Below, in pieces: positions 51,792 through 61,444 of a DNA stretch of 64,000 nt; within the stretch, counting starts at the first letter, position 1; every line of letters starts with the position of its first letter. The stretch is from Tindallia californiensis (GTDB lineage: Bacteria > Bacillota > Clostridia > Peptostreptococcales > Tindalliaceae): NCBI RefSeq assembly GCF_900107405.1, contig NZ_FNPV01000001.1, positions 310,001-374,000 of the forward strand. Reading direction: 5' to 3'. The position numbers and the translations under genes are program-made. Under the pieces are notes generated by a model. The model was not told the DNA's origin and searched no databases. It saw only the letters and a list, made by a program, of their open reading frames with translations.

Positions 51792-52424
51792 TCAAAAATG
51801 CTTTAAGTAAAATATCGCCAATTGCGTGCGATCCCTCAAAGCCAATTTCTCTAATAATGCCGAAATATGATTCCTAACAGTTCCTTCACTAAGATGAAGC
51901 TGCATCGCAATTTCTTTATTAGAAAATCCCGCTCCTATTAATTCCAATACCGTCATTTCCCGAGCTGTCACCTGAAAAGCTTCCGGATCAGCCTTTTGAC
52001 GATCGTCAATAAATGCCGTCAAGCTGCTGGCAACTTCTGCCTCCAGAACCATACTCCCCTTAGCCACAGAACGAAGCGTCTCTACAATGCTTTCGGCTGG
52101 CTGGCTTTTCAATATATACCCTGACGCTCCATGTTTCAAAGCTTCTTTTATATAGTTTTCTTCTTTAAAAGTGGTTAAAATCACTACTTTCACTTCCGGA
52201 AACTGCTCACGGAGGTACCGAGTTCCCATCACACCATCCATCACAGGCATTCGCACATCCATCAAAACAATATCCGGTAATCTTTCTTCACATAATGTCA
52301 ATGCTTCCTGTCCATTGATAGCGGTTCCAATAACCTGAAAATCATCTTCCATATCCAGAATCAACTGCAAACTGTCCCGAATCAGTGCATCATCATCAAC
52401 AATCATTACCTTTATTATTCCCAT
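51792..52424 (-). CDS. NarL/LuxR-family response regulator of the ABC-2 transporter operon
   Basis: The 210-residue regulator has a receiver domain (acidic pair DD at 10-11, phosphoacceptor in IVLMDVRMP, about Asp54) and a LuxR-type HTH (VTAREMTVLELIGAGFSNKE, then EGTVRNHISALLEKL). Its start overlaps the kinase gene by 10 bases. It probably activates the adjacent transporter genes when the kinase senses an envelope stress. Confidence 0.92.
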   Translation of the reverse strand: MGIIKVMIVDDDALIRDSLQLILDMEDDFQVIGTAINGQEALTLCEERLPDIVLMDVRMPVMDGVMGTRYLREQFPEVKVVILTTFKEENYIKEALKHGASGYILKSQPAESIVETLRSVAKGSMVLEAEVASSLTAFIDDRQKADPEAFQVTAREMTVLELIGAGFSNKEIAMQLHLSEGTVRNHISALLEKLALRDRTQLAIFYLKHF

Positions 52425-53518
52425 TCTCGCTCTCCTTCCCTTGGCAAAATACCAACCATCATAAACCCTTTCTGAGGAGTAACTGAAAAACTTCCCCCGG
52501 CATTTTCAATTCGTTCTCTAATACCGCTGATTCCCATTCCTTCATGAATATACGAGCATCCGGATCCATTATCCCGCATAAACAACCGAATGATTTCTTC
52601 CCGGATTTCTATCTCGATTTTTATTTGTGTAGCATCAGAATGACGAGCCGTGTTTGTCAGTGCTTCTTTTATTGAGGAAGTTAGTATTTCTACTTGCCGA
52701 GGAGTGAGTAGTCCTATGTCTCCCACGTGACGAAATTCTACAGAACAATATTGATAATCATCGATTATTTTCTCAAAATGTGCCCATCCGATCACCGTTT
52801 TGGGTCGGATATTATGTACCGTATTTCTTAGTAATTCCAACGAGTTAGATAGTCCTTGTACGGTTTTTTGTAACAACTCTCTGGATTTTTTCAGATCTTT
52901 TTCCATTAGTTTATCAGCCGCCTGCAATTGGATCAAATTACCAGCTAACGCATGCCCAAGGTTATCATGTATTTCTGCTGCGATTCGATTCCGTTCATGA
53001 ATTTCTGTTAAGCGGGCTGTCTCATCAACAGACTGCCGTAATTTGCGTTGTGATTCCTCCAACAAGTATCTGCTTTTTCTTTCCTGATCATAAACCCGTT
53101 GATACTCTAAACGGTTTTTTTCGATTTTTCGTTTCATAAATCCCAGGTAAACACTCATCATTATCAGTAGCATATATCCTAGCCACCACTTTTGAGGAAG
53201 AAAAAAAATACCAATCGGCATAAGAAGCAAGACAATTGGTATTAGTTCTTTCACAGCTAAATCGTAGGCTGTCACGCTTAACAACGCCAAATAAACAGGG
53301 CTGTATCCTGTCAACATAAGGACGATTACTATTTCAAAGCAGAGCAGTGCATTCCAGTCCCAAAACCTGGTACGAAATATATAAGAAGCCACGATCAACA
53401 AAAAACCGGCTGATTCTATCAGTGAAACAGACTCGCCAGGAATCAAGCTAAGGAACACCCAAAGAATCATTATTAATTTAAGCATATATCTTGAGTCAAG
53501 GATCCTGTTTTCAGCCAT
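52415..53518 (-). CDS. Membrane sensor histidine kinase (HisKA_3, DesK/LnrJ type)
   Basis: The 367-residue kinase begins with about five closely spaced membrane helices (15-130) and almost no extracellular loops, the intramembrane-sensing type. A short coiled coil leads to HisKA_3 with HERNRIAAEIHDNLGHALAG and a HATPase domain (TNTARHSDAT, DNGSGCSYI, GISGIRERI). AGAGGA precedes the ATG. It overlaps the regulator gene and follows the ABC permease genes after 67 bases. Confidence 0.9.
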   Translation of the reverse strand: MAENRILDSRYMLKLIMILWVFLSLIPGESVSLIESAGFLLIVASYIFRTRFWDWNALLCFEIVIVLMLTGYSPVYLALLSVTAYDLAVKELIPIVLLLMPIGIFFLPQKWWLGYMLLIMMSVYLGFMKRKIEKNRLEYQRVYDQERKSRYLLEESQRKLRQSVDETARLTEIHERNRIAAEIHDNLGHALAGNLIQLQAADKLMEKDLKKSRELLQKTVQGLSNSLELLRNTVHNIRPKTVIGWAHFEKIIDDYQYCSVEFRHVGDIGLLTPRQVEILTSSIKEALTNTARHSDATQIKIEIEIREEIIRLFMRDNGSGCSYIHEGMGISGIRERIENAGGSFSVTPQKGFMMVGILPREGEREWE

Positions 53519-53585
53519 AAAAATCCTCTTTTCGCTTTTTACTCATTATCCTTAATCCATAAGATTATGTCAATATTTTCATCAC

Positions 53586-54710
53586 CTAGTTTTCCCCTTG
53601 AAGATGAGTTGTTTTTCGCCAATTACCTAGGAGGAACAGGGTAGTGCTAAAAAGAAAAAGAATAAACAGTTCCCAAACTACATCCAGTATCCTTCCATTA
53701 ATGACAACATGAGTAACGGCATCCATCAGCCAGGTGGTAGGTAAGAAAAGACTAACGTGCTGAAGGATTTCCGGCATTATTTCTTTCGGCCAAAGCATCC
53801 CACCCAGCATAGCCATTGGAGTAATTAACATCGAAGCCGTTGCACCAGCCTGACGTTTGTTTTTAGATAGAGAACCCACCGCAACACCAAAAGCCACGCA
53901 CACAACAGCAAAAACAGACATTACTACAAAAAGTGCTGATACATTCACACCCAAATACAAGTCCAGTACAAAACTAGCAATGAAAAACACACCACTCATT
54001 TGAATCAGCATAATGATTAAAAACCCAAGGATATTCTGCAGCATATAATTCCATTGTGGTAACGGTGATATTTGTACCCGGTAAAAAGTTTTGTTTTCTC
54101 TGTCATTCAAAAGGTATATGGATGAATATACGGATAAAAAAAGCATGTTCATTCCCAGAATACCCATGCTAAAAATAGTTTTTTCATTTGTACCAGCCTC
54201 AACGCCGGCACTTTGAATTACTTCCAGATCCAAGGGCCCTTCCTGATAAAGCTTTAAACCCTTATAAAAAATATCGATATCTCCCTCAGCCACCATTGCT
54301 AGATTTTTAGCCGCTCGAATATAGGCATCTGCTTCTAATTGCACCTGAATAACTGAATCCGATTCCTGGATTTTATAGCTATACAATACAGGATCTTTTC
54401 CAGCAATCAATTCTTCTGCAAAACCTTTTTCCAACTTTAGTACCAAACTGACCCTTCCTTCCGATAGCATCTGGTTAATCTCTTCTTCCCGGAGCGCCGT
54501 TATTGCTACATTATTTCCAATAACTTCTTTTAAGTGCTTTGTTAGCCATGTCTGATCCTGATCAACAAAGCCTACATGAACAACACTTGTTTCACCAACG
54601 GCTACCCCAAAGACCAGGCTAATCATAAGAGGAGGAAGGACCAATATTAATAACAGGCTAAGCTTGCTACGAAACATTCTTTTAAAACAATTTTTCAAAA
54701 TAGTCATCAC
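53586..54710 (-). CDS. ABC-2 type exporter permease
   Basis: The 374-residue protein has one N-terminal membrane helix, a large extracellular domain (about 40-175) and five C-terminal helices, the ABC-2 (YhfE/LnrN) layout; SMLITPMAMLGGMLWP lies in the conserved end of the family. It starts within the last four bases of the preceding permease gene. With that gene and the ATPase it forms a drug-export type transporter. Confidence 0.9.
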   Translation of the reverse strand: MMTILKNCFKRMFRSKLSLLLILVLPPLMISLVFGVAVGETSVVHVGFVDQDQTWLTKHLKEVIGNNVAITALREEEINQMLSEGRVSLVLKLEKGFAEELIAGKDPVLYSYKIQESDSVIQVQLEADAYIRAAKNLAMVAEGDIDIFYKGLKLYQEGPLDLEVIQSAGVEAGTNEKTIFSMGILGMNMLFLSVYSSIYLLNDRENKTFYRVQISPLPQWNYMLQNILGFLIIMLIQMSGVFFIASFVLDLYLGVNVSALFVVMSVFAVVCVAFGVAVGSLSKNKRQAGATASMLITPMAMLGGMLWPKEIMPEILQHVSLFLPTTWLMDAVTHVVINGRILDVVWELFILFLFSTTLFLLGNWRKTTHLQGEN

Positions 54711-55834
54711 CAGTACCTCCGTTCCGCTAAGAGGGCTAAACTATATGTGACAAGGATCATAAGGATCATCATAACGATAACAAAAATTAATCTTTTTGTG
54801 TCGCCATCATAAATCAGGTTGAAAATTGCATTTTGTGCGAGGTGATTCGGTATCATATACTGCATTTTGTATAAAAAGGACCCTTGCTGAATGTTTGTCT
54901 GGAAAAAGCCACCAGAAAAAAAAGTCATCAGCGGAATCATAATCATAAGAATATTACCTGATAGCGTTTCATTCCGCGTGATCATAATAACGGCTGTCCC
55001 TATCCCCACAGCCATCAAAGCCGTCAGCAGAATGATTCCCACCAGCATCAACCAACTATTCCCCCAATTTACACCATATACGTAATAGGTAAACCCAATA
55101 ATAAGAATCGCTTGAAGGACAATTGTTGTCATGTTGGATAAAAGCAGTCCCAGATAATGCTCCACCGAACTGACAGGGGTAGATTTAATTCTATGTCCAG
55201 TCGAGCCGAGGTAAGATTGTTTCATCCCGAATACCGCATAACTCGTTCCATACATCATAAACATCACTAACATGGTAACTCCATAATAATCCATGGCTCC
55301 TGGCCTTTCATGCGAAGCATTCAGTGACCTTTCAACGATATTACTTCCCTGAAAATCCAAGATTGTTTCCATTCCCAAACTTTCCATTACGATTACTGTA
55401 TTCGCACCGTTAATAAAGCTTTTTGTTGTATTTTTTACCAAGGACGCCTGCAAAGGATGTTGGGGATTCCCATAAAAAGCAATCATTCCCGTGTCTGTTT
55501 CAAGTATATTTTCTGGAAGATGAATAAATCCATGCCCTTCTCCATCTTTCATCATCTTTAGTCCTTCATTGATGGTTGAAACAGGTTTGACAGCGATAAA
55601 GCTTTCTTTTTCTAAATTTTCCATAAATACTTCAAAAGCTTCACCCACAGGTCCCTGATCCTCGCTTAGGTAAATAGCTTTTGTATCTGTAACTGGTGGT
55701 ATTTGAAAAGCACCGTCTAGAGATACCCCAAGGATAAAGATGAGCAGAATTGGTAGCAGCATCATTTCCAAATAAGTGGCCCGATCTCGTATATTTTGAA
55801 TGAATTGATAACGAAACATGGTCCATAGACGCAT
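54707..55834 (-). CDS. ABC-2 type exporter permease
   Basis: The 375-residue protein repeats the layout of its neighbour: N-terminal helix, extracellular domain (about 40-175), then about five helices with MIMIPLMTFFSGGFFQTN near residue 300. The extracellular part holds the motif KAIYLSEDQGPVGEAFEVF. The two permeases are paralogues and probably form a heterodimer. It lies 18 bases after the ATPase gene. Confidence 0.9.
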   Translation of the reverse strand: MRLWTMFRYQFIQNIRDRATYLEMMLLPILLIFILGVSLDGAFQIPPVTDTKAIYLSEDQGPVGEAFEVFMENLEKESFIAVKPVSTINEGLKMMKDGEGHGFIHLPENILETDTGMIAFYGNPQHPLQASLVKNTTKSFINGANTVIVMESLGMETILDFQGSNIVERSLNASHERPGAMDYYGVTMLVMFMMYGTSYAVFGMKQSYLGSTGHRIKSTPVSSVEHYLGLLLSNMTTIVLQAILIIGFTYYVYGVNWGNSWLMLVGIILLTALMAVGIGTAVIMITRNETLSGNILMIMIPLMTFFSGGFFQTNIQQGSFLYKMQYMIPNHLAQNAIFNLIYDGDTKRLIFVIVMMILMILVTYSLALLAERRYW

Positions 55835-55852
55835 AGGAATTCCTCCTGTATT

Positions 55853-56791
55853 TTACTCTCTATCCCGAAGTGTTTTTCCGGTCAAAGTCAAAAAGACACT
55901 TTCCAGGGTAACTTTTTCCACCTGTAAGGAATGGATTTCAGCACCCATATTACTGATGATCTGGCTGATTTGTCCAATTAATGCACTGTCTTTTTTTGCC
56001 AGGATCGTGATTTCTTTTCCTTTCCCATGACAATCAATCACTCCCTGTAAATTCTTAATTTTTTCCATCATTGAATAACTGGCATCCGAAACCGTCAACA
56101 GAATTCGGTCTTCAGATGAAATCATTTTTTTCAACTCATCTGATGTTCCCTGTGCCATCACCCTGCCTTGATCCATAATAGCTATTTTTGAAGAAATTGC
56201 GTCTACTTCTTCCATATAATGGGATGTGTACAAAATGGTGGAACCTTCTCGATTCAATCTGCGAACGGATTCTAAAATATGATTGCGGGACTGTGGATCG
56301 ATCCCCACCGTTGGTTCATCCATAATGATTAGTTTGGGTTGATGAACAATGGCGCAGGCAATGTTCAAACGTCGTTTCATTCCGCCGGAAAACTTTTTAG
56401 GAAATTGTTTTTGATGATCCTTCAGCCCCACAAATTCCAACGCCCATTGAACTTTTTCCTTTAATCGATTTCCCTTCAGTCCATATAATCCACCAAAAAA
56501 GGCTATGTTTTCCCAGGCATTCAGATCATCAAAAATTGCTATATCCTGCGGCACTAATCCTATGCCCTTTTTAATGGCTTTTCCACTTTTTTCAAGATTT
56601 TGTCCAAAGATCTTAATGCTTCCCTGATCTATTTTGGTAAGACCGGTAATCATATTAATGGTCGTTGTTTTCCCTGCACCATTGGGGCCAAGTAATCCCA
56701 TTATTTCACCTTCACGTATTTTTAATGAAAGATGATCAACAACAATTTTGTGATGATATCGCTTAACTAACTGATCTATTTCCAATAACAT
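55853..56791 (-). CDS. ABC-2 exporter ATPase
   Basis: The 312-residue ATPase has Walker A GPNGAGKTT (about 35-43), a DRA-type signature FSGGMKRRLNIACAI, Walker B LIIMDEPTVGIDP and the switch TSHYMEEVD. A C-terminal extension (about 220-312) is typical of drug-export ATPases such as CcmA/LnrL. AAAGGAGGAG precedes the ATG. Order ATPase-permease-permease-kinase-regulator matches Bacillus linearmycin-type modules in content. Confidence 0.94.
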   Translation of the reverse strand: MLLEIDQLVKRYHHKIVVDHLSLKIREGEIMGLLGPNGAGKTTTINMITGLTKIDQGSIKIFGQNLEKSGKAIKKGIGLVPQDIAIFDDLNAWENIAFFGGLYGLKGNRLKEKVQWALEFVGLKDHQKQFPKKFSGGMKRRLNIACAIVHQPKLIIMDEPTVGIDPQSRNHILESVRRLNREGSTILYTSHYMEEVDAISSKIAIMDQGRVMAQGTSDELKKMISSEDRILLTVSDASYSMMEKIKNLQGVIDCHGKGKEITILAKKDSALIGQISQIISNMGAEIHSLQVEKVTLESVFLTLTGKTLRDRE

Positions 56792-56867
56792 GATACTCCT
56801 CCTTTGCCTGCTGACTTTTGCTCAGTAAGCATTAAAAGCCCTTCCTTGAGCACTGATTCTATTTTTG

Positions 56868-58076
56868 CTAGCCAGCCGCTTCTTCTACGGTGGTTTTTTT
56901 TCTGAAAGGCTGACGTTGTTTGTAAGTCAGGGTACGCCATAACCATTCCATAGGACCAAAATGATAGTGAGAAAGCCACCAGTTGCTAACTATTATTTGC
57001 AAGAGGTATATAATAATTGTAATGCCCCATAACCCTGCTGCTCCTACTTGATCATACATACCTATTCCATATCCATTAAAAATAAATGATCCTATCACCG
57101 AATGCATTAAGTAGTTTGTTAAAGCCATGCGTCCTACATTAGCAATTGGTAGTAAGGTTTTTTCACCATTTTCACGCCGTCGGATTAAGCATAACCCCAT
57201 TACATAGGCCGTTCCCAATATCGGAGCACCGATAATCCAAAAGAAACTGGAAAGCCATGGAGATTCCGCAAAAATAATAAATGCACCATTGAAAGATGTA
57301 CCGAAGATCAAGGTCCATACAAATATTTTTTTTATCAACCCATGATAGGATTTCATTTTAGAAAGCAAGTTCATTCGACCGACCAGTAGCCCTAATAGGA
57401 AAAGAGCCATTACCGTTCCCCCCTGAACAAACACAACAGATACGAAAGCAGCTAAAGATACGATTCCCTGAAAGAAAGATACCTGCAAAAAGGATCCTTC
57501 AAGATGAATTTCTCTTGCCATTTCCGCAATATTCATTTCATCAGGTACGTCCCCAGCGTCTACCAGCGGCCCACCCAAAAAACCCAATGCAACAAAATTA
57601 ATGACCAAAAAGATAATGGCCCATATGATCAGTGTCCGATTGCGACGTTTTCGAAACACCATCAAAAGAAATCCCAGCACCGCATATAGTCTTAAAATAT
57701 CTCCATAGAAAAAGAAAACAGAATGAATCATCCCCAATATAAAAAGTAGTGTGAGCCGCCGAGGATAAAAAGAACGAAGATTTATTCCTTTTTCCTCCGC
57801 CCTCATCATTTGAACAGAAAATCCAAGCCCAAATAGAAAAGAAAAAATCACATAAAACTTTCCTGTAGCTAAAAAGTTCATTAAAAAAGTTGCCACTTCA
57901 TCATACCAAGGCGCTATTGGCGCTATATATCCAGGAAGCCACACCGGACCCGCCATCCCTACAATATTAACGGCCAAAATGCCAAAAATAGCAAATCCAC
58001 GCAAAATATCTAGAATATCCATTCGTTCTTTTTTATTGATCGAGTTAATGATCGGTTTTTGTTGCTGATTTGTCAC
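56868..58076 (-). CDS. DUF418 family membrane protein (YeiB-like)
   Basis: A GTG at 58076, behind AAGGAGAGG, gives 402 residues with about ten membrane helices. The start MDILDILRGFAIFGILAVNI and the C-terminal DUF418 domain (LTNYLMHSVIGSFIF, then HFGPMEWLWRTLTYKQ) identify the YeiB family, related to membrane acyltransferases; the substrate is unknown. It is 76 bases before the ABC ATPase gene on the same strand and could be the first gene of that operon. Confidence 0.9.
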   Translation of the reverse strand: MTNQQQKPIINSINKKERMDILDILRGFAIFGILAVNIVGMAGPVWLPGYIAPIAPWYDEVATFLMNFLATGKFYVIFSFLFGLGFSVQMMRAEEKGINLRSFYPRRLTLLFILGMIHSVFFFYGDILRLYAVLGFLLMVFRKRRNRTLIIWAIIFLVINFVALGFLGGPLVDAGDVPDEMNIAEMAREIHLEGSFLQVSFFQGIVSLAAFVSVVFVQGGTVMALFLLGLLVGRMNLLSKMKSYHGLIKKIFVWTLIFGTSFNGAFIIFAESPWLSSFFWIIGAPILGTAYVMGLCLIRRRENGEKTLLPIANVGRMALTNYLMHSVIGSFIFNGYGIGMYDQVGAAGLWGITIIIYLLQIIVSNWWLSHYHFGPMEWLWRTLTYKQRQPFRKKTTVEEAAG

Positions 58077-58235
58077 AGTAACCTCTCCTTCCAGAATCGT
58101 CGATACCATCGACGGATTTGACTTTAAAAATGACTCTCCATATCCTTTTCATCTATCATTATATAAAAAAACAGCTTTAAAACCAGTGATCCTACGCCAA
58201 ACAATCCATGACAAATGTCATACTTCCATTATCGG

Positions 58236-58280
58236 AACAAAAAACCATAGTGCAAAAAAACTTCGAAGGCACTATGGTTT
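58236..58280 (-). terminator. Terminator after the flavodoxin-like gene
   Basis: AAACCATAGTGC (58242-58253) and GCACTATGGTTT (58269-58280) form a perfect 12-bp stem; on the minus strand a T run follows it. The stretch 58081-58235 shows only A/T-rich upstream sequence of the DUF418 gene with a -10-like TATAAT near 58160. Confidence 0.85.
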
Positions 58281-58322
58281 CTATTTTTTTCTCCGATCTT
58301 TTAATAAACGAGCGAACTGGTT

Positions 58323-58865
58323 TTAATGGATAGAATCAAGAATAGGGCGTATCGATTCTTTGTTCATAAAGTTCACTGGATGTTGAATGCATTCCAAAAT
58401 CCCACGATCTTCCTCTGTTCTATCTTCTTCTTTTTTACTTTTAATTTTCGCTGCCAGGGCTTTCATCATCATTTTATGGATAAACTTTTGTTTTTGATGA
58501 TCATAAGCTCCACGCAATAAGAAGAAATTAACTTTCCCCTTCATTTCTGCTGTCACATTTGCCTCCATGACTTCATGAATAACTTTCTCCACCACTGGCG
58601 AAAGACCCACGGCGCATATGATTATTCTTTTTTCTTTTATCTGATCGTAGATTTCTTGAAAGGTTTTCATACCGTTGATCCCAGCAGCATAAAGACCACC
58701 GCCAAACACTATGACATCATACTTTTGCAACTCTTCAGCTTTTATTTTATCCAGCTCAAAACAGTCTCCGTCCGTTTCTTCGACAATCCACTCGGCATAT
58801 TGCTTTGTACTGCCATAAAAGCTTTTATAAAGGACAACTACCCGTTTGTTCTCTTTCTTTTCCAT
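58323..58865 (-). CDS. Flavodoxin-domain protein (HemG/Flavodoxin_5-like)
   Basis: The 180-residue protein has the FMN phosphate loop YKSFYGSTKQYAEWI near residue 13, the second FMN loop FGGGLYAAGINGM near 53-65 and the third region GLSPV. This is the flavodoxin-domain family close to protoporphyrinogen oxidase HemG, and widespread in anaerobes with unknown substrates. No haem genes are nearby, so HemG activity is not implied. It is a single-gene unit with a strong terminator. Confidence 0.85.
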   Translation of the reverse strand: MEKKENKRVVVLYKSFYGSTKQYAEWIVEETDGDCFELDKIKAEELQKYDVIVFGGGLYAAGINGMKTFQEIYDQIKEKRIIICAVGLSPVVEKVIHEVMEANVTAEMKGKVNFFLLRGAYDHQKQKFIHKMMMKALAAKIKSKKEEDRTEEDRGILECIQHPVNFMNKESIRPILDSIH

Positions 58866-58895
58866 TGTCTCTCCCCCATTATAAAATACTCACAA

Positions 58896-58923
58896 AGACT
58901 CCCTCTTCTTCAAGAGGGAGTCT
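58896..58923 (-). terminator. Hairpin after the PLP aminotransferase gene
   Basis: AGACTCCCTCTT (58896-58907) and AAGAGGGAGTCT (58912-58923) form a perfect 12-bp stem with loop CTTC. On the minus strand only TTTG follows, so it is a GC-richer but weakly T-tailed terminator. Confidence 0.7.
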
Positions 58924-58973
58924 GAGTCCTTATATCCAAAATACGATACAACGCTCTAAAAGAGTTTTATCTC

Positions 58974-60206
58974 TTAGCTGCTAACTGTAAACGAATATCT
59001 AGATTCATATGTTTGAAGTAGTTTTCCCAGCTTTGCCATTCCTTCACGAATTTTTTCAGGAGGCACAGCTCCAAAGCTTAGTCTCATACAGTTTCTTCCC
59101 TTTCCGCCACCTTCTGTAAAAAATCCTTCTCCTGCGACATAAGCCACCTTTACCTCCGGGTTTGTAGTAGCTTCTACTAACAATTCTGTGGTATTAATAT
59201 TCTTTGGCAACTCAGCCCAAGTAAACAGCCCACCATCCGGTTGAGTTCTTCTTGTTCCTTCCGGAAAATAACGGTCAATCGCATCCAGCATCGTATCTCT
59301 TCTGATTCGATGAACGGCACATAAGTTTCGATGATGTTCCTGATAATGTCCTTTTTTAAAGAACTCAGCACATATAATCTGTGGCAAAATAGATGTGTGA
59401 GAATTAGTGGCGCTTTTTGCATCTGCCAGTTTATTGATGATTCTTTCATTTGCCACCAAATACCCCAGTCGGCTTCCGGGTGAAAAGATTTTGGAAAAAC
59501 TATTCGCCATTACCACATGACCTGTCGTATCAAATGCTTTTACCGGTGGTAACTCTACTCCATTATAACGGATATCTCTATAAGGATCATCCTCTAAAAG
59601 AACAATATCATACTCACTCGCTAATTGAGCTGCTTTTTTTCTTCTATCTAAAGACAATGTAATTCCCGTAGGATTCTGAAACGTAGGGATTAGGTACATC
59701 ATTTTAGGATTGTATTTTTTGATTTTTGCTTCTAAATCTTCCATATTCATCCCGTTTTCGTCGGTTTCCACAGCAATGCACCTTGCCTGAAACATGTCAA
59801 AAATTTCGATAGAATGGACAAAGGTTGGAGATTCCACTAAGATAATGTCTCCCGGATCAATAAACACCTGGCACATTAAATTCATTGCCTCTAGCCCACC
59901 GGATAATATCATCGCATTATCAACCGATAGTTTAACCCCTTTCGGTCTAACTAGGTCTGATACAACGACTTCTCGGAGATCCTTCACACCCATCACAGGA
60001 CCATAGGAAAGGGCTTCTACTCCCCTACCTTCTCTTTGCATAATGTCTTGGGTTAGTTCATGAATGATTTCTACTGGTAGGCATTCCTGAGCGATGGCTC
60101 CACCGCTAAAAGAAATAACTTCCGGATCATTCATTGCACCGAATAGATTTCTTATCACAGCAGCTGATTTTTCCATTGAATGCATACGTTTGGCAAATTT
60201 AGACAT
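58974..60206 (-). CDS. PLP-dependent aminotransferase, class I/II (aminoadipate/MocR-like)
   Basis: The 410-residue enzyme has fold type I marks: SGGLEAMNLMCQVFIDPGD, PTFQNPTG, LEDDPYRDIRY and the PLP lysine in NSFSKIFSPGSRLG. It resembles LysN-type aminotransferases and the catalytic part of MocR regulators, but has no HTH domain. The likely reaction is transamination of an aromatic or branched amino acid, or aminoadipate. AGGGG precedes the ATG at 60206. It stands alone between two terminators. Confidence 0.9.
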   Translation of the reverse strand: MSKFAKRMHSMEKSAAVIRNLFGAMNDPEVISFSGGAIAQECLPVEIIHELTQDIMQREGRGVEALSYGPVMGVKDLREVVVSDLVRPKGVKLSVDNAMILSGGLEAMNLMCQVFIDPGDIILVESPTFVHSIEIFDMFQARCIAVETDENGMNMEDLEAKIKKYNPKMMYLIPTFQNPTGITLSLDRRKKAAQLASEYDIVLLEDDPYRDIRYNGVELPPVKAFDTTGHVVMANSFSKIFSPGSRLGYLVANERIINKLADAKSATNSHTSILPQIICAEFFKKGHYQEHHRNLCAVHRIRRDTMLDAIDRYFPEGTRRTQPDGGLFTWAELPKNINTTELLVEATTNPEVKVAYVAGEGFFTEGGGKGRNCMRLSFGAVPPEKIREGMAKLGKLLQTYESRYSFTVSS

Positions 60207-60313
60207 ACGTTTGGCCCCTTTTCCTGCAGTTTTTTCTCAATAGAAATCTTATCTCTATTATCTGCGTAATTATAATCAATGATTCTACATGATAAAAAGA
60301 GGAATGTCAACAC

Positions 60314-60335
60314 AGAAAAGACAAATGTCTTTTCT
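60314..60335. repeat. Inverted repeat in the 60.2-60.4 kb intergenic region
   Basis: AGAAAAGACA (60314-60323) and TGTCTTTTCT (60326-60335) are exact reverse complements. It lies about 110 bases before the aminotransferase start and may be a leader hairpin or operator. Confidence 0.5.
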
Positions 60336-60349
60336 GAAAGCATTATCAA

Positions 60350-60386
60350 AAACTTAAAAGCTTCCAAAAGGGAAGCTTTTAAGTTT
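60350..60386 (-). terminator. Terminator after the aldo/keto reductase gene
   Basis: AAACTTAAAAGCTTCC (60350-60365) and GGAAGCTTTTAAGTTT (60371-60386) form a perfect 16-bp stem followed by T on the minus strand. Confidence 0.85.
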
Positions 60387-60439
60387 TCTAACCGTTTTTC
60401 TTGTTTATTCGGATTGATTTTTAGGTGCTTCTTGGCGTC

Positions 60440-61444
60440 TTAATAGGTTTGGTAAACCTCTAGATTTTTTCTTAACAATTCTGGTGTATCCAGCTCATAA
60501 GGACACTTTTCTTTACATTGATTACACTGAGTACATTGTTCAATCATAAGCATTTTTCGCTTCCATTCATCCGTAGAAGTCATAGAGTTCGGTGCTCTTC
60601 TCAGTAATAGAGACATTCGTGCACATTGAGGGATATCAATATCCACAGGACAGGGAAGGCAGTATCCACAGGCACGGCAAAAATCACCCATCAGCTCTTC
60701 CCGATCCCTTTCAATAATGCTTTCAATCCTCTCATTTAATACTGGTGATGCTTTTTGATATTGAAGGAATTCTTCCAGCTCTCTTTCTTTTTGAATACCC
60801 CAAATTGGTAATACATGATCAAACTGACCTATGTATGCATACGCTGCATCTGAATGATGAATAAGTCCTCCCGCTAAAGCTTTCATCGCAATAAAACCAA
60901 CATCCTTTTCTTTACACTGATGCACCAGATCAATTTCTCGTTGATCTGCGAGATAGCTGAACGGAAACTGAAGCGTATCATACAACCCGGATTTCAGAGC
61001 TTCCTGTGCAACGGCCAAGCGATGATTTGTTATTCCAATAAAACGAATTTTGCCCTGATTTTTCGCTTCTTCCATTGCTTCATAAAGACCACTGCCATCT
61101 TCTGGTGCAGGGCAAAATGCAGGTGTGTGAAACTGATAAATATCGATATAGTCTGTTTTCAAATTTTCCAAGCTGGTATGCAAGTCTTCCCAGAAATCCC
61201 TTGTGTTTTTAGCCATGGTTTTGCTGGCAATAATGATTTTGTGTCTCTTGTCACTTAGCGCTCTGGCAATCTTTTCTTCACTATCACTATACATTCTTGC
61301 GGTATCATAAAAATCGATTCCCTGCTGAAAAGCTTTTTTGAGTAGTAAATCTGATTCTTCATAAGAAATGCGTTGAATTGGCAAAGCTCCAAATCCATTT
61401 TTTTGAACAATGATATTTGTTTTTCCAAGTCTTACTTTTTTCAT
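60440..61444 (-). CDS. Aldo/keto reductase with C-terminal ferredoxin-like Fe-S domain
   Basis: The 334-residue protein has the aldo/keto reductase barrel (LGKTNIIVQKNGFGALPI, DFYDTARMYSDSEEKI with catalytic Asp and Tyr, IDIYQFHTP). The last 90 residues carry two cysteine groups: CRACGYCLPCPVDIDIPQC and CTQCNQCKEKCP, a [4Fe-4S] ferredoxin-like module. It belongs to the iron-sulfur aldo/keto reductases common in anaerobes; the substrate is unknown. Its start overlaps the hydrolase gene by four bases. Confidence 0.92.
   Translation of the reverse strand: MKKVRLGKTNIIVQKNGFGALPIQRISYEESDLLLKKAFQQGIDFYDTARMYSDSEEKIARALSDKRHKIIIASKTMAKNTRDFWEDLHTSLENLKTDYIDIYQFHTPAFCPAPEDGSGLYEAMEEAKNQGKIRFIGITNHRLAVAQEALKSGLYDTLQFPFSYLADQREIDLVHQCKEKDVGFIAMKALAGGLIHHSDAAYAYIGQFDHVLPIWGIQKERELEEFLQYQKASPVLNERIESIIERDREELMGDFCRACGYCLPCPVDIDIPQCARMSLLLRRAPNSMTSTDEWKRKMLMIEQCTQCNQCKEKCPYELDTPELLRKNLEVYQTY

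Noticed and set aside
58323-58865. True protoporphyrinogen oxidase HemG
   Set aside because: The fold fits, but no haem synthesis genes are near and such flavodoxin-domain proteins are common in anaerobes without haem; kept as flavodoxin-like only.
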